Shown here in pieces: positions 40,611 through 49,297 of a stretch of 64,000 nt of DNA. The position numbers and the translations under genes were made by a program. Below the pieces are notes generated by a model. The model ran no database searches, was not told the DNA's origin, and saw nothing but the letters and a program-made list of their open reading frames with translations. Source of the DNA: Variovorax sp. 770b2 (GTDB lineage: Bacteria > Pseudomonadota > Gammaproteobacteria > Burkholderiales > Burkholderiaceae_C); NCBI RefSeq assembly GCF_900115685.1, contig NZ_FOXJ01000008.1, positions 212,527 to 276,526 of the forward strand, read 5' to 3'. How positions within the stretch are numbered: the first letter of the stretch is position 1; every line of letters starts with the position of its first letter.

Positions 40611-41942
40611 ATGACTCGGCCAACAACCACGATTGCGGGTTCCAATCCCGCGATGTATCCACCATCGGATTCCACCCACGGTGTCACCGCCAAACGATCC
40701 GAGGCGTACCGATGGGGACAGTTGCTGATCGGCATCGTCTGCATGGCGATGATCGCGAACCTGCAGTACGGCTGGACCCTTTTCGTCAACCCCATCGCTG
40801 AAAAGCACGGCTGGAGCCGCGCAGCGATCCAGGTGGCCTTCACTATCTTCGTGCTCACCGAAACCTGGCTCGTGCCCATCGAGGGCTACCTGGTCGACCG
40901 CTTCGGCCCGCGCCCCGTGGTGCTCGTGGGCGGCGTGCTCTGCGGTCTGGGCTGGGTGCTGAATTCGTTCGCTGCCTCCCTCCCGATGCTCTACATCGCG
41001 GCGGCCGTCGGCGGCATCGGCGCCGGTGCGGTGTACGGCACCTGCGTGGGCAATGCGCTCAAGTGGTTCCCCGATCGCCGCGGGCTCGCAGCGGGCATGA
41101 CCGCCGCGGGCTTCGGCGCCGGCTCGGCCCTCACGATCATCCCCATCTCCGTGATGATCAAGACCAGCGGCTACGAGTCTGCGTTTCTGTATTTTGGGAT
41201 CGGTCAGGGCGTGATCGTCTTCGCCCTGGCCTGGTTGCTCACCCGCGCACCCGACCACGTGAAGGCGGCATCCACCAGCCGCAACGTCCAGCAGTCGCAG
41301 CGCGACTACTCGCCCGCCGAAGTGCTGCGCTCGCCCATCTTCTGGGTGATGTACGCGATGTTCGTGATGGTGGCGGCCGGCGGCTTGATGGCCACCGCGC
41401 AGCTCGGACCGATCGCGCAGGACTTCAAGATCATGGACGTACCGGTCAACATCATGGGACTGGTATTGCCCGCGCTGACTTTCGCCCTGGCGATCGACCG
41501 CGTGCTCAACGGCTTGACGCGGCCCTTCTTCGGCTGGGTCTCCGACAAGATCGGACGCGAGCAGACGATGTTCATCGCCTTCGCGCTCGAATCGGTCGGC
41601 ATCCTGGCGCTGTACTACTACGGCCAGAACCCCATCCTCTTCGTGCTGCTGACCGGCATGGTGTTCTTCGCCTGGGGCGAGATCTACAGCCTGTTCCCCT
41701 CGACCTGCGCCGACACCTTCGGCTCCAAGTTCGCCGCGTCCAACGCCGGCATGCTCTACACCGCCAAGGGCACGGCCTCGCTGCTGGTGCCGCTGTCCAG
41801 CGTGCTCGCCGCATCCACCGGCAGCTGGCATGCGGTGTTCATCGTTGCCAGCGCGGTCAATGCGGCCGCGGCGCTGATGGCGTGGTTCGTGTTGCGCCCG
41901 ATGCGCCGCAAGCACATCGAGGCCAGCCGCCAGGCGTCGTAA
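40611..41942 (+). CDS. oxlT: Oxalate/formate antiporter-like MFS transporter (OxlT family)
   Basis: A 443-residue, 12-helix MFS carrier. It has the N-terminal helix QLLIGIVCMAMIANLQYGWT, WSRAAIQVAFTIFVLTETWL, a loop motif VDRFGPRP, and helix 11 (GMLYTAKGTASLLVPLSSVL) with a buried lysine at the place where OxlT carries its substrate-binding Lys355. In OxlT, oxalate import is exchanged for formate export. ATG at 40611 follows AAGGA at a good distance. With formate dehydrogenase encoded nearby, exchange or uniport of oxalate is both plausible. It lies downstream of a Fnr-type palindrome. Confidence 0.9.
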   Translation: MTRPTTTIAGSNPAMYPPSDSTHGVTAKRSEAYRWGQLLIGIVCMAMIANLQYGWTLFVNPIAEKHGWSRAAIQVAFTIFVLTETWLVPIEGYLVDRFGPRPVVLVGGVLCGLGWVLNSFAASLPMLYIAAAVGGIGAGAVYGTCVGNALKWFPDRRGLAAGMTAAGFGAGSALTIIPISVMIKTSGYESAFLYFGIGQGVIVFALAWLLTRAPDHVKAASTSRNVQQSQRDYSPAEVLRSPIFWVMYAMFVMVAAGGLMATAQLGPIAQDFKIMDVPVNIMGLVLPALTFALAIDRVLNGLTRPFFGWVSDKIGREQTMFIAFALESVGILALYYYGQNPILFVLLTGMVFFAWGEIYSLFPSTCADTFGSKFAASNAGMLYTAKGTASLLVPLSSVLAASTGSWHAVFIVASAVNAAAALMAWFVLRPMRRKHIEASRQAS

Positions 41943-41957
41943 CGCCATCGTCGTTCT

Positions 41958-42194
41958 TCAGCGAAGGCCGATGCGCGAGGCGCGCGAGCGCAGCACATCG
42001 GCTCGCCACGGGTCGGTGGCTTCGAGGGTGTCCGCCGCGACCTGCAAGGCGCGCATCTGCTCCACGTCCTCGATGAGCTTGCGGGGGCTGAGCAAAGCCT
42101 CCACGAGCATGAAGGCCTCGTCGGCAAGGCTCCTGAGCGCATCGGCGAGGCGCCCGGCGCCCTTCGCTTGCATGGACTGACCAAGGGTCGGCAT
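41958..42194 (-). CDS. Small hypothetical protein divergent from the fds LysR gene (78 aa)
   Basis: A helical protein, MPTLGQSMQAKGAGRLADAL, then RSLADEAFMLVEALLSPRKL, then EDVEQMRALQVAADTLEATD and a basic C-terminus. No cysteine, signal peptide or membrane helix. GGGAG lies about eight bases before the ATG (42192-42194). It is convergent with oxlT (16 bases apart) and divergent from the LysR gene, so it may be a LysR target. No family recognised. Confidence 0.62.
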   Translation of the reverse strand: MPTLGQSMQAKGAGRLADALRSLADEAFMLVEALLSPRKLIEDVEQMRALQVAADTLEATDPWRADVLRSRASRIGLR

Positions 42195-42311
42195 GACTGG
42201 CTCCCAGGTTGCGTTGAAATGGCCTTCATCTTCTGTCCGGCCGCTGCATAAGTAAAACGAGATTAATTGCCAGTTGAATGCAAAAATAATGCATTCAAAG
42301 AGGGCGCCTCG

Positions 42312-43187
42312 ATGGACATCAACCTGGCCCGGACCTTTCTCGCGATCGTCGAGACACGCAGCTTCCAGCGCGCCGCGGAGCGCCTGCATGTGACGCAGAC
42401 CTCGGTGAGCGCTCGCGTGCGAACGCTCGAAGAACTGCTCGGACGCAAGCTCTTCGTGCGCAACAAGTCCGGGGCAGCCCTCACGCGCGCGGGCGAACAA
42501 TTCCTGCCGCACGCGACCACGCTGGTGCAGGTGTGGGAGCGGGCGCGCCACCAGGTGGCGGTGCCCGACGGCAGCCAGGCGGTGCTCGCGGCCGGCTGCG
42601 AGATCAGCCTGTGGGACCCGCTGTTGCTGCGCTGGCTGCTGTGGCTGCGGCAGACCGCGCCGCAGCTGGCCATTCGCACCGAGGTCGGCTTTCCGCAGGA
42701 CCTGCTGGACAAGGTGGCGGGCGGCGTGCTCGATGTCGCCATCGTCTATGCGCCGCAGCAGCGGCCGGGGCTGCGCGTGGAATTGCTCATCGAGGAAAAG
42801 CTCGTGATGGTCACCACCGCCAGGCGCCCGCGCGTGCCGCGGCCGGCGGACTACGTGTACGTCGACTGGGGGCCGGAGTTCGCGGCGCAGCACGGCCTCG
42901 CGTTCCCCGAGCTTTCCAACGCGGCGGTGAAGGCCGGCCTCGGCCCGCTCGGGCGCGAGTACTTGCTCGCTGCAGGCGGCACGGGCTACTTCCGGCTCGA
43001 CGTGGTGCGCGGCCACCTCGAATCGGGGCACCTGCGGCGCGTGCCGAACACGCCGGAGTTCCTCTACCCCGCGTATGCCGTCTACGCAGTGGGGGCCGAC
43101 CCGGCCATCGTCGAGCCGGCGCTCGCGGGGCTGCGCGAGGTCTCGGCCGGTGGCGCCCGGCCCCTTGTTTCCGGGAAATTGACCTGA
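42312..43187 (+). CDS. LysR family regulator upstream of formate dehydrogenase (FdsR-like)
   Basis: A 291-residue LTTR with an N-terminal winged helix (MDINLARTFLAIVETRSFQR, LHVTQTSVSARVRTLEELLG) and an effector domain (LAAGCEISLWDPLLLRWLLW). ATG at 42312 is the normal LysR start; the longer frame from 42267 is unlikely. It lies directly upstream of fdsG on the same strand, the place where LysR-type regulators of fds operons are found. Its stop codon lies inside the TTGACC-N2-AGTCAA palindrome. Confidence 0.87.
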   Translation: MDINLARTFLAIVETRSFQRAAERLHVTQTSVSARVRTLEELLGRKLFVRNKSGAALTRAGEQFLPHATTLVQVWERARHQVAVPDGSQAVLAAGCEISLWDPLLLRWLLWLRQTAPQLAIRTEVGFPQDLLDKVAGGVLDVAIVYAPQQRPGLRVELLIEEKLVMVTTARRPRVPRPADYVYVDWGPEFAAQHGLAFPELSNAAVKAGLGPLGREYLLAAGGTGYFRLDVVRGHLESGHLRRVPNTPEFLYPAYAVYAVGADPAIVEPALAGLREVSAGGARPLVSGKLT

Positions 43188-43192
43188 GTCAA
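43179..43192. promoter_or_regulatory. Fnr/Crp-type operator upstream of fdsG
   Basis: TTGACCTGAGTCAA matches the consensus with one mismatch and straddles the stop codon (43185-43187) of the LysR gene. GACAGT (43215-43220, in CCGACAGT) follows after 22 bases, exactly as at the oxlT site. The fdsG ATG is 157 bases downstream. Confidence 0.7.
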
Positions 43193-43348
43193 GGCCTTTG
43201 CCTGCGTATTCCCCGACAGTGCCCTCAGAGCGGGAAACCGCAATTTTTCCTAGGGCAATCGGCAGTGTCTGCGAGCGGTTTCGGTCGTAGGATGAAAAAG
43301 CCGGGACAGCGAGACCACGATGAATAAAAACCCGGCAAGGAGCGCCGC

Positions 43349-43852
43349 ATGAACGAAGTGGGCCGACACGCCACGATGAGCGAATCCGATGAACTGGCCG
43401 CGGTGCGCCAGGTGCTGCAGGAGCGCGCCGAAGAGCCGGGGGCGTTGCTCCCGATCCTTCACGACGTGCAGGACGCGCTGGGCTACATCCCGCCGCACAC
43501 CGTGACCACGATCGCCGAGGGCGTGAACCTCTCGCGCGCCGAAGTGCACGGCGTCATCACCTATTACCACCACTTTCGCTCCGCACCCGCGGCGCGCCAC
43601 GTGATCCAGATCTGCCGGGCCGAGGCCTGCCAGTCGATGGGCGCCGATGCGCTGCTGGCCCACGCCGAGCTGCGCCTGGGCTGCAGCGCGCACGGCGGCA
43701 CCTCGAAGAACGGCACGTTCACGCTGGAGCCGGCCTTCTGCCTGGGCCTGTGCGCCTCGTCGCCCGCGATGACGATCAACGAAGAACCGCACGCACGCAT
43801 GACCACGCGTTCGTTCGATGCGCTGGTGGCGCAGTACGGAGACTGCGCATGA
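43349..43852 (+). CDS. fdsG: NAD-dependent formate dehydrogenase gamma subunit (NuoE-like)
   Basis: A 167-residue thioredoxin-like [2Fe-2S] protein. The four cluster cysteines appear as CRAEACQSMG (about residues 90-99) and CLGLCASSP (about 131-139). It passes electrons within the soluble molybdenum formate dehydrogenase complex. AAGGAG lies seven bases before the ATG at 43349. It overlaps fdsB by four bases (ATGA). Confidence 0.93.
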   Translation: MNEVGRHATMSESDELAAVRQVLQERAEEPGALLPILHDVQDALGYIPPHTVTTIAEGVNLSRAEVHGVITYYHHFRSAPAARHVIQICRAEACQSMGADALLAHAELRLGCSAHGGTSKNGTFTLEPAFCLGLCASSPAMTINEEPHARMTTRSFDALVAQYGDCA

Positions 43853-45408
43853 GCATCACCATTTACGTACCGCGCGATTCCGCCGCGCTGGCAGTGGGCG
43901 CGGAGCGCGTGGCCGAGCGCATCGCGCAGGAGGCGGCCGTGCGCGGCATCTCTTTCGGCATGGTGCGCAACGGTTCGCGCGGCCTGTTCTGGCTGGAACC
44001 GATGGTCGAGGTGAGCACGCCCGCTGGCCGCGTGGCCTACGGCCCCGTGACCATCGACGACGTGGCCGATCTCTTCGATGCGGGCTTTGCCGAAGGCGCG
44101 CAGACGCATCCGCTGTCGCTCGGCCTGGCCGAAGAAATTCCTTATCTGAAGAAGCAGGAGCGCCTGACCTTCGCGCGCATGGGCATCACCGATCCCGTGT
44201 CCGTTGCCGACTACGAAGCGCACGAAGGCTATGCGGGCCTGCGCCGCGCGCTGGGCCTGAAGCCCGAAGAGGTGGTGCAGCAGGTGCTCGACTCGGGACT
44301 GCGCGGCCGCGGCGGCGCAGCCTTTCCGGCCGGCATCAAGTGGAAGACCGTGATGGCCACGCCGGCCGCGCAGAAGTACATCGTCTGCAATGCCGACGAA
44401 GGCGACTCGGGCACCTTCTCCGACCGCATGACGATGGAGGGCGATCCGCTCATGCTCATCGAGGGCATGACCATCGCGGGCATCGCCACCGGCGCGACCA
44501 AGGGCTATGTCTACATCCGCTCCGAATACCCGCACGCCATCGCGACGATGAACGAGGCGATCCGCGCGGCAGAAGCCGCCGGCTTCCTCGGCGAGAACAT
44601 CCTGGGCTCGGGCCAGACCTTCTGGCTCGAAGTGCGCAAGGGCGCGGGCTCGTATGTGTGCGGCGAAGAAACCGCGCTGCTCGAAAGCCTGGAAGGCAAG
44701 CGCGGCATCGTGCGCGCCAAGCCGCCGCTGCCGGCGATCACCGGTCTCTTCGGACAGCCGACGCTCATCAACAACGTGATCACGCTCGCGAGCGTGCCGC
44801 TGATCCTGGCGCGCGGCGCGGAGTACTACCGCGACTTCGGCGTCGGCCGTTCGCGCGGCACGCTGCCGATGCAACTGGCCGGCAACATCAAGCATGGCGG
44901 CCTGGTCGAGAAGGCCTTCGGCGTCACGCTGCGCGAGCTGCTGTACGACTACGGCGGCGGCTCCGCCTCGGGCCGGCCGATCAAGGCGGTGCAGGTGGGC
45001 GGGCCGCTGGGTGCGTACCTCCCCGAATCGCAATGGGACCTGCCGCTGGACTACGAGGCCTACGCGGCCGTGGGCGGCACCGTGGGCCACGGCGGCATCG
45101 TGGTGCACGACGACACGGCCGACCTCTCCAAGCTCGCGCGCTATGCGATGGAGTTCTGCGCCATCGAGTCGTGCGGCAAGTGCACGCCGTGCCGCATCGG
45201 CTCGACCCGCGGCGTGGAGGTGATCGACAAGATCCGCGCGGACAACAAGCGCGTGGAGCACGTCATCCTCTTGCGCGACCTGTGCAACACCATGGTCCAC
45301 GGTTCGCTGTGCGCCATGGGGGGCATGACGCCGTTCCCGGTGCTTTCCGCACTCGACCATTTCCCACAGGACTTCGGTCTCGTGGTCCCCGATCGCAAAG
45401 CTGCTTGA
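43849..45408 (+). CDS. fdsB: NAD-dependent formate dehydrogenase beta subunit (NuoF-like, FMN and NAD)
   Basis: A 519-residue subunit with an N-terminal thioredoxin-like part. The FMN/NAD-binding core (GLRGRGGAAFPAGIKW, CNADEGDSGTFSDR, GSYVCGEETALLESLEGKRG) follows, then the C-terminal [4Fe-4S] motif ESCGKCTPCRIGSTRG. It reduces NAD+ with electrons from formate. Nothing is degenerate. The gap before fdsA (45409-45470) has a short AACGC microrepeat and an AGGAG site for fdsA. Confidence 0.95.
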   Translation: MSITIYVPRDSAALAVGAERVAERIAQEAAVRGISFGMVRNGSRGLFWLEPMVEVSTPAGRVAYGPVTIDDVADLFDAGFAEGAQTHPLSLGLAEEIPYLKKQERLTFARMGITDPVSVADYEAHEGYAGLRRALGLKPEEVVQQVLDSGLRGRGGAAFPAGIKWKTVMATPAAQKYIVCNADEGDSGTFSDRMTMEGDPLMLIEGMTIAGIATGATKGYVYIRSEYPHAIATMNEAIRAAEAAGFLGENILGSGQTFWLEVRKGAGSYVCGEETALLESLEGKRGIVRAKPPLPAITGLFGQPTLINNVITLASVPLILARGAEYYRDFGVGRSRGTLPMQLAGNIKHGGLVEKAFGVTLRELLYDYGGGSASGRPIKAVQVGGPLGAYLPESQWDLPLDYEAYAAVGGTVGHGGIVVHDDTADLSKLARYAMEFCAIESCGKCTPCRIGSTRGVEVIDKIRADNKRVEHVILLRDLCNTMVHGSLCAMGGMTPFPVLSALDHFPQDFGLVVPDRKAA

Positions 45409-45470
45409 ACGCAACGCAACGCAACGCATCGCGCACCGCACAGCACACAAGCAGCAGGAGACAAGAACAC

Positions 45471-48347
45471 ATGCTCGACCATCTCAAAGAAATCGACTAC
45501 GGCACCCCCAAACGCGAATCGACGCGCGAAGTGACGCTGGAGATCGACGGCAACGAAGTCACCGTGCCCGCGGGCACCTCGCTCATGCGCGCGGCCGTGG
45601 ATGCCGGCATCAACGTGCCCAAGCTCTGCGCCACCGACAGCCTGGAGCCCTTCGGCTCGTGCCGCCTGTGCCTGGTCGAGATCGAAGGCCGCAAGGGCTT
45701 TCCGGCCTCGTGCACCACGCCGGCCGAAGCCGGCATGAAGGTGCGCACGCAAACGCCCAAGCTGCAGGACCTGCGCAAGGGCGTGATGGAGCTGTACATC
45801 TCCGACCATCCGCTGGATTGCCTCACCTGCTCGGCCAACGGCAACTGCGAGCTGCAGGACATGGCGGGCGTCACGGGCCTTCGCAACGTGCGCTACGGCT
45901 TCGATGGCGCGAACCACCTGAAGGACCAGAAGGACGAGTCGAACCCGTACTTCACCTACGACCCTTCCAAGTGCATCGTCTGCAACCGGTGCGTCCGCGC
46001 CTGCGAGGAAACGCAGGGCACCTTCGCACTGACCATCAGCGGCCGCGGCTTCGAGTCGCGCGTGTCGCCGGGCCAGGACGAAGCCTTCATGGATTCGGAA
46101 TGCGTGAGCTGCGGCGCCTGCGTCGATGCGTGCCCCACGGCCACGCTGCAGGAGAAGTCGGTGATCTGGCTCGGCCAGCCCGAGCACAGCATCATCACCA
46201 CCTGCGCGTACTGCGGGGTGGGCTGCGCCTTCAAGGCCGAGATGAAGGGCAACGAAGTCGTGCGCATGACGCCGTGGAAAGACGGCAAGGCCAACGAAGG
46301 CCACTCGTGCGTGAAGGGCCGCTTCGCCTGGGGCTACGCCACGCACCAGGACCGCATGCTCAAGCCGATGATTCGCAAGAACATCAGCGACCCGTGGCAG
46401 GAGGTGAGCTGGGAGACCGCGCTCGGCTACGCCGCCGGCGAATTCAAGCGCCTGCAGGCCAAGTACGGCAAGGACTCCATCGGCGGCATCACCTCGTCGC
46501 GCTGCACGAACGAAGAGACGTACCTCGTGCAGAAGCTCGTGCGCGCGGCCTTCGGCAACAACAACGTGGACACCTGCGCCCGCGTGTGCCACTCGCCCAC
46601 GGGCTACGGACTGAAGCAGACGCTCGGTGAATCGGCCGGCACGCAGACCTTCAAGTCGGTGGAGAAGGCCGACGTGATCATGGTGATCGGCGCCAACCCG
46701 ACCGACGGCCACCCGGTGTTCGCCTCGCGCATGAAGAAGCGCCTGCGCGAAGGCGCCAAGCTGATCGTGGTCGATCCGCGCCGCATCGACATCGTGAAGT
46801 CGCCGCACGTGAAGGCCTCGCACCACCTGCAGCTCAAGCCCGGCACCAACGTGGCCGTGGTCACCGCGCTCGCGCACGTCATCGTGACCGAGGGGCTCGC
46901 GGCCGACGCCTTCATCGCCGAGCGCTGCGACACCGCTTCGTTCGCCGCCTGGAGAGACTTCGTCGCGCAGCCCGAGCAGTCGCCCGAGGCCACCGAGAAG
47001 GCCACCGGCGTGCCGGCCGCCGAAATGCGCGCCGCCGCGCGCCTCTTTGCGAGTGCCGCCAACGGCGCGATCTTCTACGGCCTGGGCGTGACCGAGCACA
47101 GCCAGGGCTCCACCACCGTGATGGGCATCGCCAACCTCGCGATGGTCACCGGCAACGTGGGCCGCGAAGGCGTGGGCGTGAACCCGCTGCGCGGCCAGAA
47201 CAACGTGCAGGGCGCGTGCGACATGGGCTCGTTCCCGCACGAGCTGCCGGGCTACCGCCACGTGTCGGACAGCACCACGCGCGCCTCGTTCGAAGCGGCC
47301 TGGGGCGTGACCATCGACCCGGAGCCGGGCCTGCGCATTCCCAACATGTTCGACTCCGCCATCGGCGGCGGCTTCAAGGGCCTGTACTGCGAGGGCGAGG
47401 ACATCGTGCAGTCGGACCCCAACACGCAGCACGTGGCCGCGGCCATGATGGCGATGGAGTGCGTGGTGGTGCAGGACATGTTCCTGAACGAAACCGCCAA
47501 GTACGCGCACGTGTTCCTGCCGGGTTCGTCGTTCCTGGAGAAGGACGGCACCTTCACCAATGCCGAGCGCCGCATCTCGCGCGTTCGCAAGGTGATGCCG
47601 CCGAAGGCGGGCCTGGCCGACTGGGAGATCACCGTGAAGCTCGCGCAGGCGCTGGGCTACCCCATGAGCTACAAGAGCCCCGAGGACATCATGGCCGAGA
47701 TCGCCGCGCTGACGCCGACCTTCCACGGCGTGAGCTACAAGCGCCTGGACGAACTGGGCAGCATCCAGTGGCCCTGCAACGACGACGCGCCCGAAGGCAC
47801 GCCGACGATGCACATCGACACCTTCGTGCGCGGCAAGGGCCGCTTCATCGTCACGCAGTACGTGGCCACCGACGAGAAGGTGACGCGCAAGTTCCCGCTG
47901 CTGCTGACGACCGGGCGCATCCTCTCGCAATACAACGTGGGCGCGCAGACGCGCCGCACCGACAACAACCTGTGGCATGGCGAAGACCGGCTGGAGATCC
48001 ATCCGCACGACGCGGAAGAACGCGGCGTGAAGGACGACGACTGGGTCGGCATCCAGAGCCGCGCGGGCGAGACGGTGCTGCGCGCCACGGTGTCCGAGCG
48101 CATGCAGCCGGGCGTGGTCTACACGACCTTCCACTTCCCCGAGTCGGGCGCCAACGTGATCACCACCGACAACTCCGACTGGGCCACCAACTGCCCCGAG
48201 TACAAGGTGACAGCCGTGCAGGTGATGCCGGTGATGCAGCCTTCGAGCTGGCAGCAGGAGTACAGCCGCTTCAACAAGACGCAGATCGACCTGGCGACCG
48301 CAGGTGCGTTGCCGGAAAAACGCAACGAGACGGTTCCGGCCAAGTAG
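45471..48347 (+). CDS. fdsA: NAD-dependent formate dehydrogenase alpha subunit (molybdenum catalytic subunit)
   Basis: A 958-residue molybdopterin (bis-MGD) enzyme oxidising formate to CO2. Domains in order are an N-terminal [2Fe-2S] ferredoxin (FGSCRLCLVEIEG), a His-Cys [4Fe-4S] segment (LTCSANGNCELQDM), two ferredoxin-type clusters (CIVCNRCVRACEETQG; CVSCGACVDACPTATL), a [4Fe-4S] next to the active site (CAYCGVGCAFKAE), and the catalytic domain. C373 in ARVCHSPTGYG takes the place of selenocysteine. The C-terminal dinucleotide-binding domain is complete. ATG at 45471 is preceded by AGGAG. Confidence 0.95.
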   Translation: MLDHLKEIDYGTPKRESTREVTLEIDGNEVTVPAGTSLMRAAVDAGINVPKLCATDSLEPFGSCRLCLVEIEGRKGFPASCTTPAEAGMKVRTQTPKLQDLRKGVMELYISDHPLDCLTCSANGNCELQDMAGVTGLRNVRYGFDGANHLKDQKDESNPYFTYDPSKCIVCNRCVRACEETQGTFALTISGRGFESRVSPGQDEAFMDSECVSCGACVDACPTATLQEKSVIWLGQPEHSIITTCAYCGVGCAFKAEMKGNEVVRMTPWKDGKANEGHSCVKGRFAWGYATHQDRMLKPMIRKNISDPWQEVSWETALGYAAGEFKRLQAKYGKDSIGGITSSRCTNEETYLVQKLVRAAFGNNNVDTCARVCHSPTGYGLKQTLGESAGTQTFKSVEKADVIMVIGANPTDGHPVFASRMKKRLREGAKLIVVDPRRIDIVKSPHVKASHHLQLKPGTNVAVVTALAHVIVTEGLAADAFIAERCDTASFAAWRDFVAQPEQSPEATEKATGVPAAEMRAAARLFASAANGAIFYGLGVTEHSQGSTTVMGIANLAMVTGNVGREGVGVNPLRGQNNVQGACDMGSFPHELPGYRHVSDSTTRASFEAAWGVTIDPEPGLRIPNMFDSAIGGGFKGLYCEGEDIVQSDPNTQHVAAAMMAMECVVVQDMFLNETAKYAHVFLPGSSFLEKDGTFTNAERRISRVRKVMPPKAGLADWEITVKLAQALGYPMSYKSPEDIMAEIAALTPTFHGVSYKRLDELGSIQWPCNDDAPEGTPTMHIDTFVRGKGRFIVTQYVATDEKVTRKFPLLLTTGRILSQYNVGAQTRRTDNNLWHGEDRLEIHPHDAEERGVKDDDWVGIQSRAGETVLRATVSERMQPGVVYTTFHFPESGANVITTDNSDWATNCPEYKVTAVQVMPVMQPSSWQQEYSRFNKTQIDLATAGALPEKRNETVPAK

Positions 48348-48366
48348 ACGGCAGGCAGCAACGGGC

Positions 48367-49248
48367 ATGAACATCGCCACCTTGCCGGCCGCCGAAGGCG
48401 CCGACACCTTCTGCGAAGGCGCGCTGCTGCTGCCGGTGCACGGCGTGCGCGGCGGCGAGGCCTATGCGGTGCAGGACTGGGTGGCCGAGGAAGTGCCGGT
48501 GGCGCTGGAGTTCAACGGCATCTCGCACGCGGTGATGCTCGCGACGCCGCTGGACCTGGAAGACTTCGCGCTCGGCTTCTCGCTCGGCGAAGGCATCCTG
48601 GATGCGGCGCACGAGCTCTACGCGGTGGAGATTGCGCCTTCGGATCTCGGCATCACGGTGCGTCTGCAGGTATCGAGCGCGGCGTTCACGCGCTTGAAGC
48701 AGCGGCGCCGCACGATCGCGGGCCGTACCGGCTGCGGCCTGTGCGGCACCGAGAGCCTGGCGCACGTCTCGCGCGAACTGCCAGTGCTCGGCGATGCCGT
48801 GGCGCTCGAGCGCCAGGCCATCGCGCGTGCGATGTCGCAGTTCCAGTCGCTGCAGACCTTGCAGCAGGCCACGGGCGCGGTGCATGCGGCGGCGTGGTGC
48901 TCGGCCGAGGGCGAGGTGATGTGGCTGCGCGAAGACGTGGGCCGCCACAACGCGCTGGACAAGCTCATCGGCGCGCTCGCGAGCAACGACGTCGATGCAT
49001 CGACGGGCTTCATCGCCGTCACCAGCCGCGCGAGCTTCGAGATGGTGCAGAAGACCGCGATGGCGGGCGTGCCGCTGCTGGCGGCGGTATCTGCGCCCAC
49101 TTCGTTCGCGGTGGCCACGGCGGAACGCGCGCGGCTCACGCTGGTCGGCTTCGCGCGCAAGGACGACCTGGCCGTCTACAGCCACCCCGGGCGCGTGACG
49201 ACGACGGCCGGACAGGCATCCACACCGACCGGACGCCGCGCGCACTGA
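48367..49248 (+). CDS. fdhD: Formate dehydrogenase accessory sulfurtransferase FdhD (FdsC)
   Basis: A 293-residue protein that sulfurates and protects the molybdenum cofactor before insertion into FdsA. It has the family blocks VPVALEFNGISHAVMLATPL and DLEDFALGFSLGEGIL, the cysteine loop TGCGLCGTESL with its CxxC, and REDVGRHNALDKLIGAL. ATG at 48367 is chosen since the earlier in-frame part lies in fdsA. The order fdsA-fdhD-fdsD is the standard fdsGBACD layout. Confidence 0.94.
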   Translation: MNIATLPAAEGADTFCEGALLLPVHGVRGGEAYAVQDWVAEEVPVALEFNGISHAVMLATPLDLEDFALGFSLGEGILDAAHELYAVEIAPSDLGITVRLQVSSAAFTRLKQRRRTIAGRTGCGLCGTESLAHVSRELPVLGDAVALERQAIARAMSQFQSLQTLQQATGAVHAAAWCSAEGEVMWLREDVGRHNALDKLIGALASNDVDASTGFIAVTSRASFEMVQKTAMAGVPLLAAVSAPTSFAVATAERARLTLVGFARKDDLAVYSHPGRVTTTAGQASTPTGRRAH

Positions 49249-49297
49249 CACCGACGCGAGCGAGCGACCGGCAATTTCATCTTCTCAAAGGCAGTGC

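Noticed and set aside
46566..46595. Possible selenocysteine in formate dehydrogenase
   Set aside because: The active-site position is an ordinary TGC cysteine codon (C373) and no in-frame TGA is present.
43818..48347. One continuous 1509-codon frame across fdsB and fdsA that could suggest a fused formate dehydrogenase
   Set aside because: The part before 45471 is the +1 shadow of fdsB; FdsA begins at the ATG at 45471 with its own AGGAG.
45141..48407. A 1088-codon minus-strand frame opposite fdsA
   Set aside because: Shadow of fdsA; the real product is unmistakable on the plus strand.
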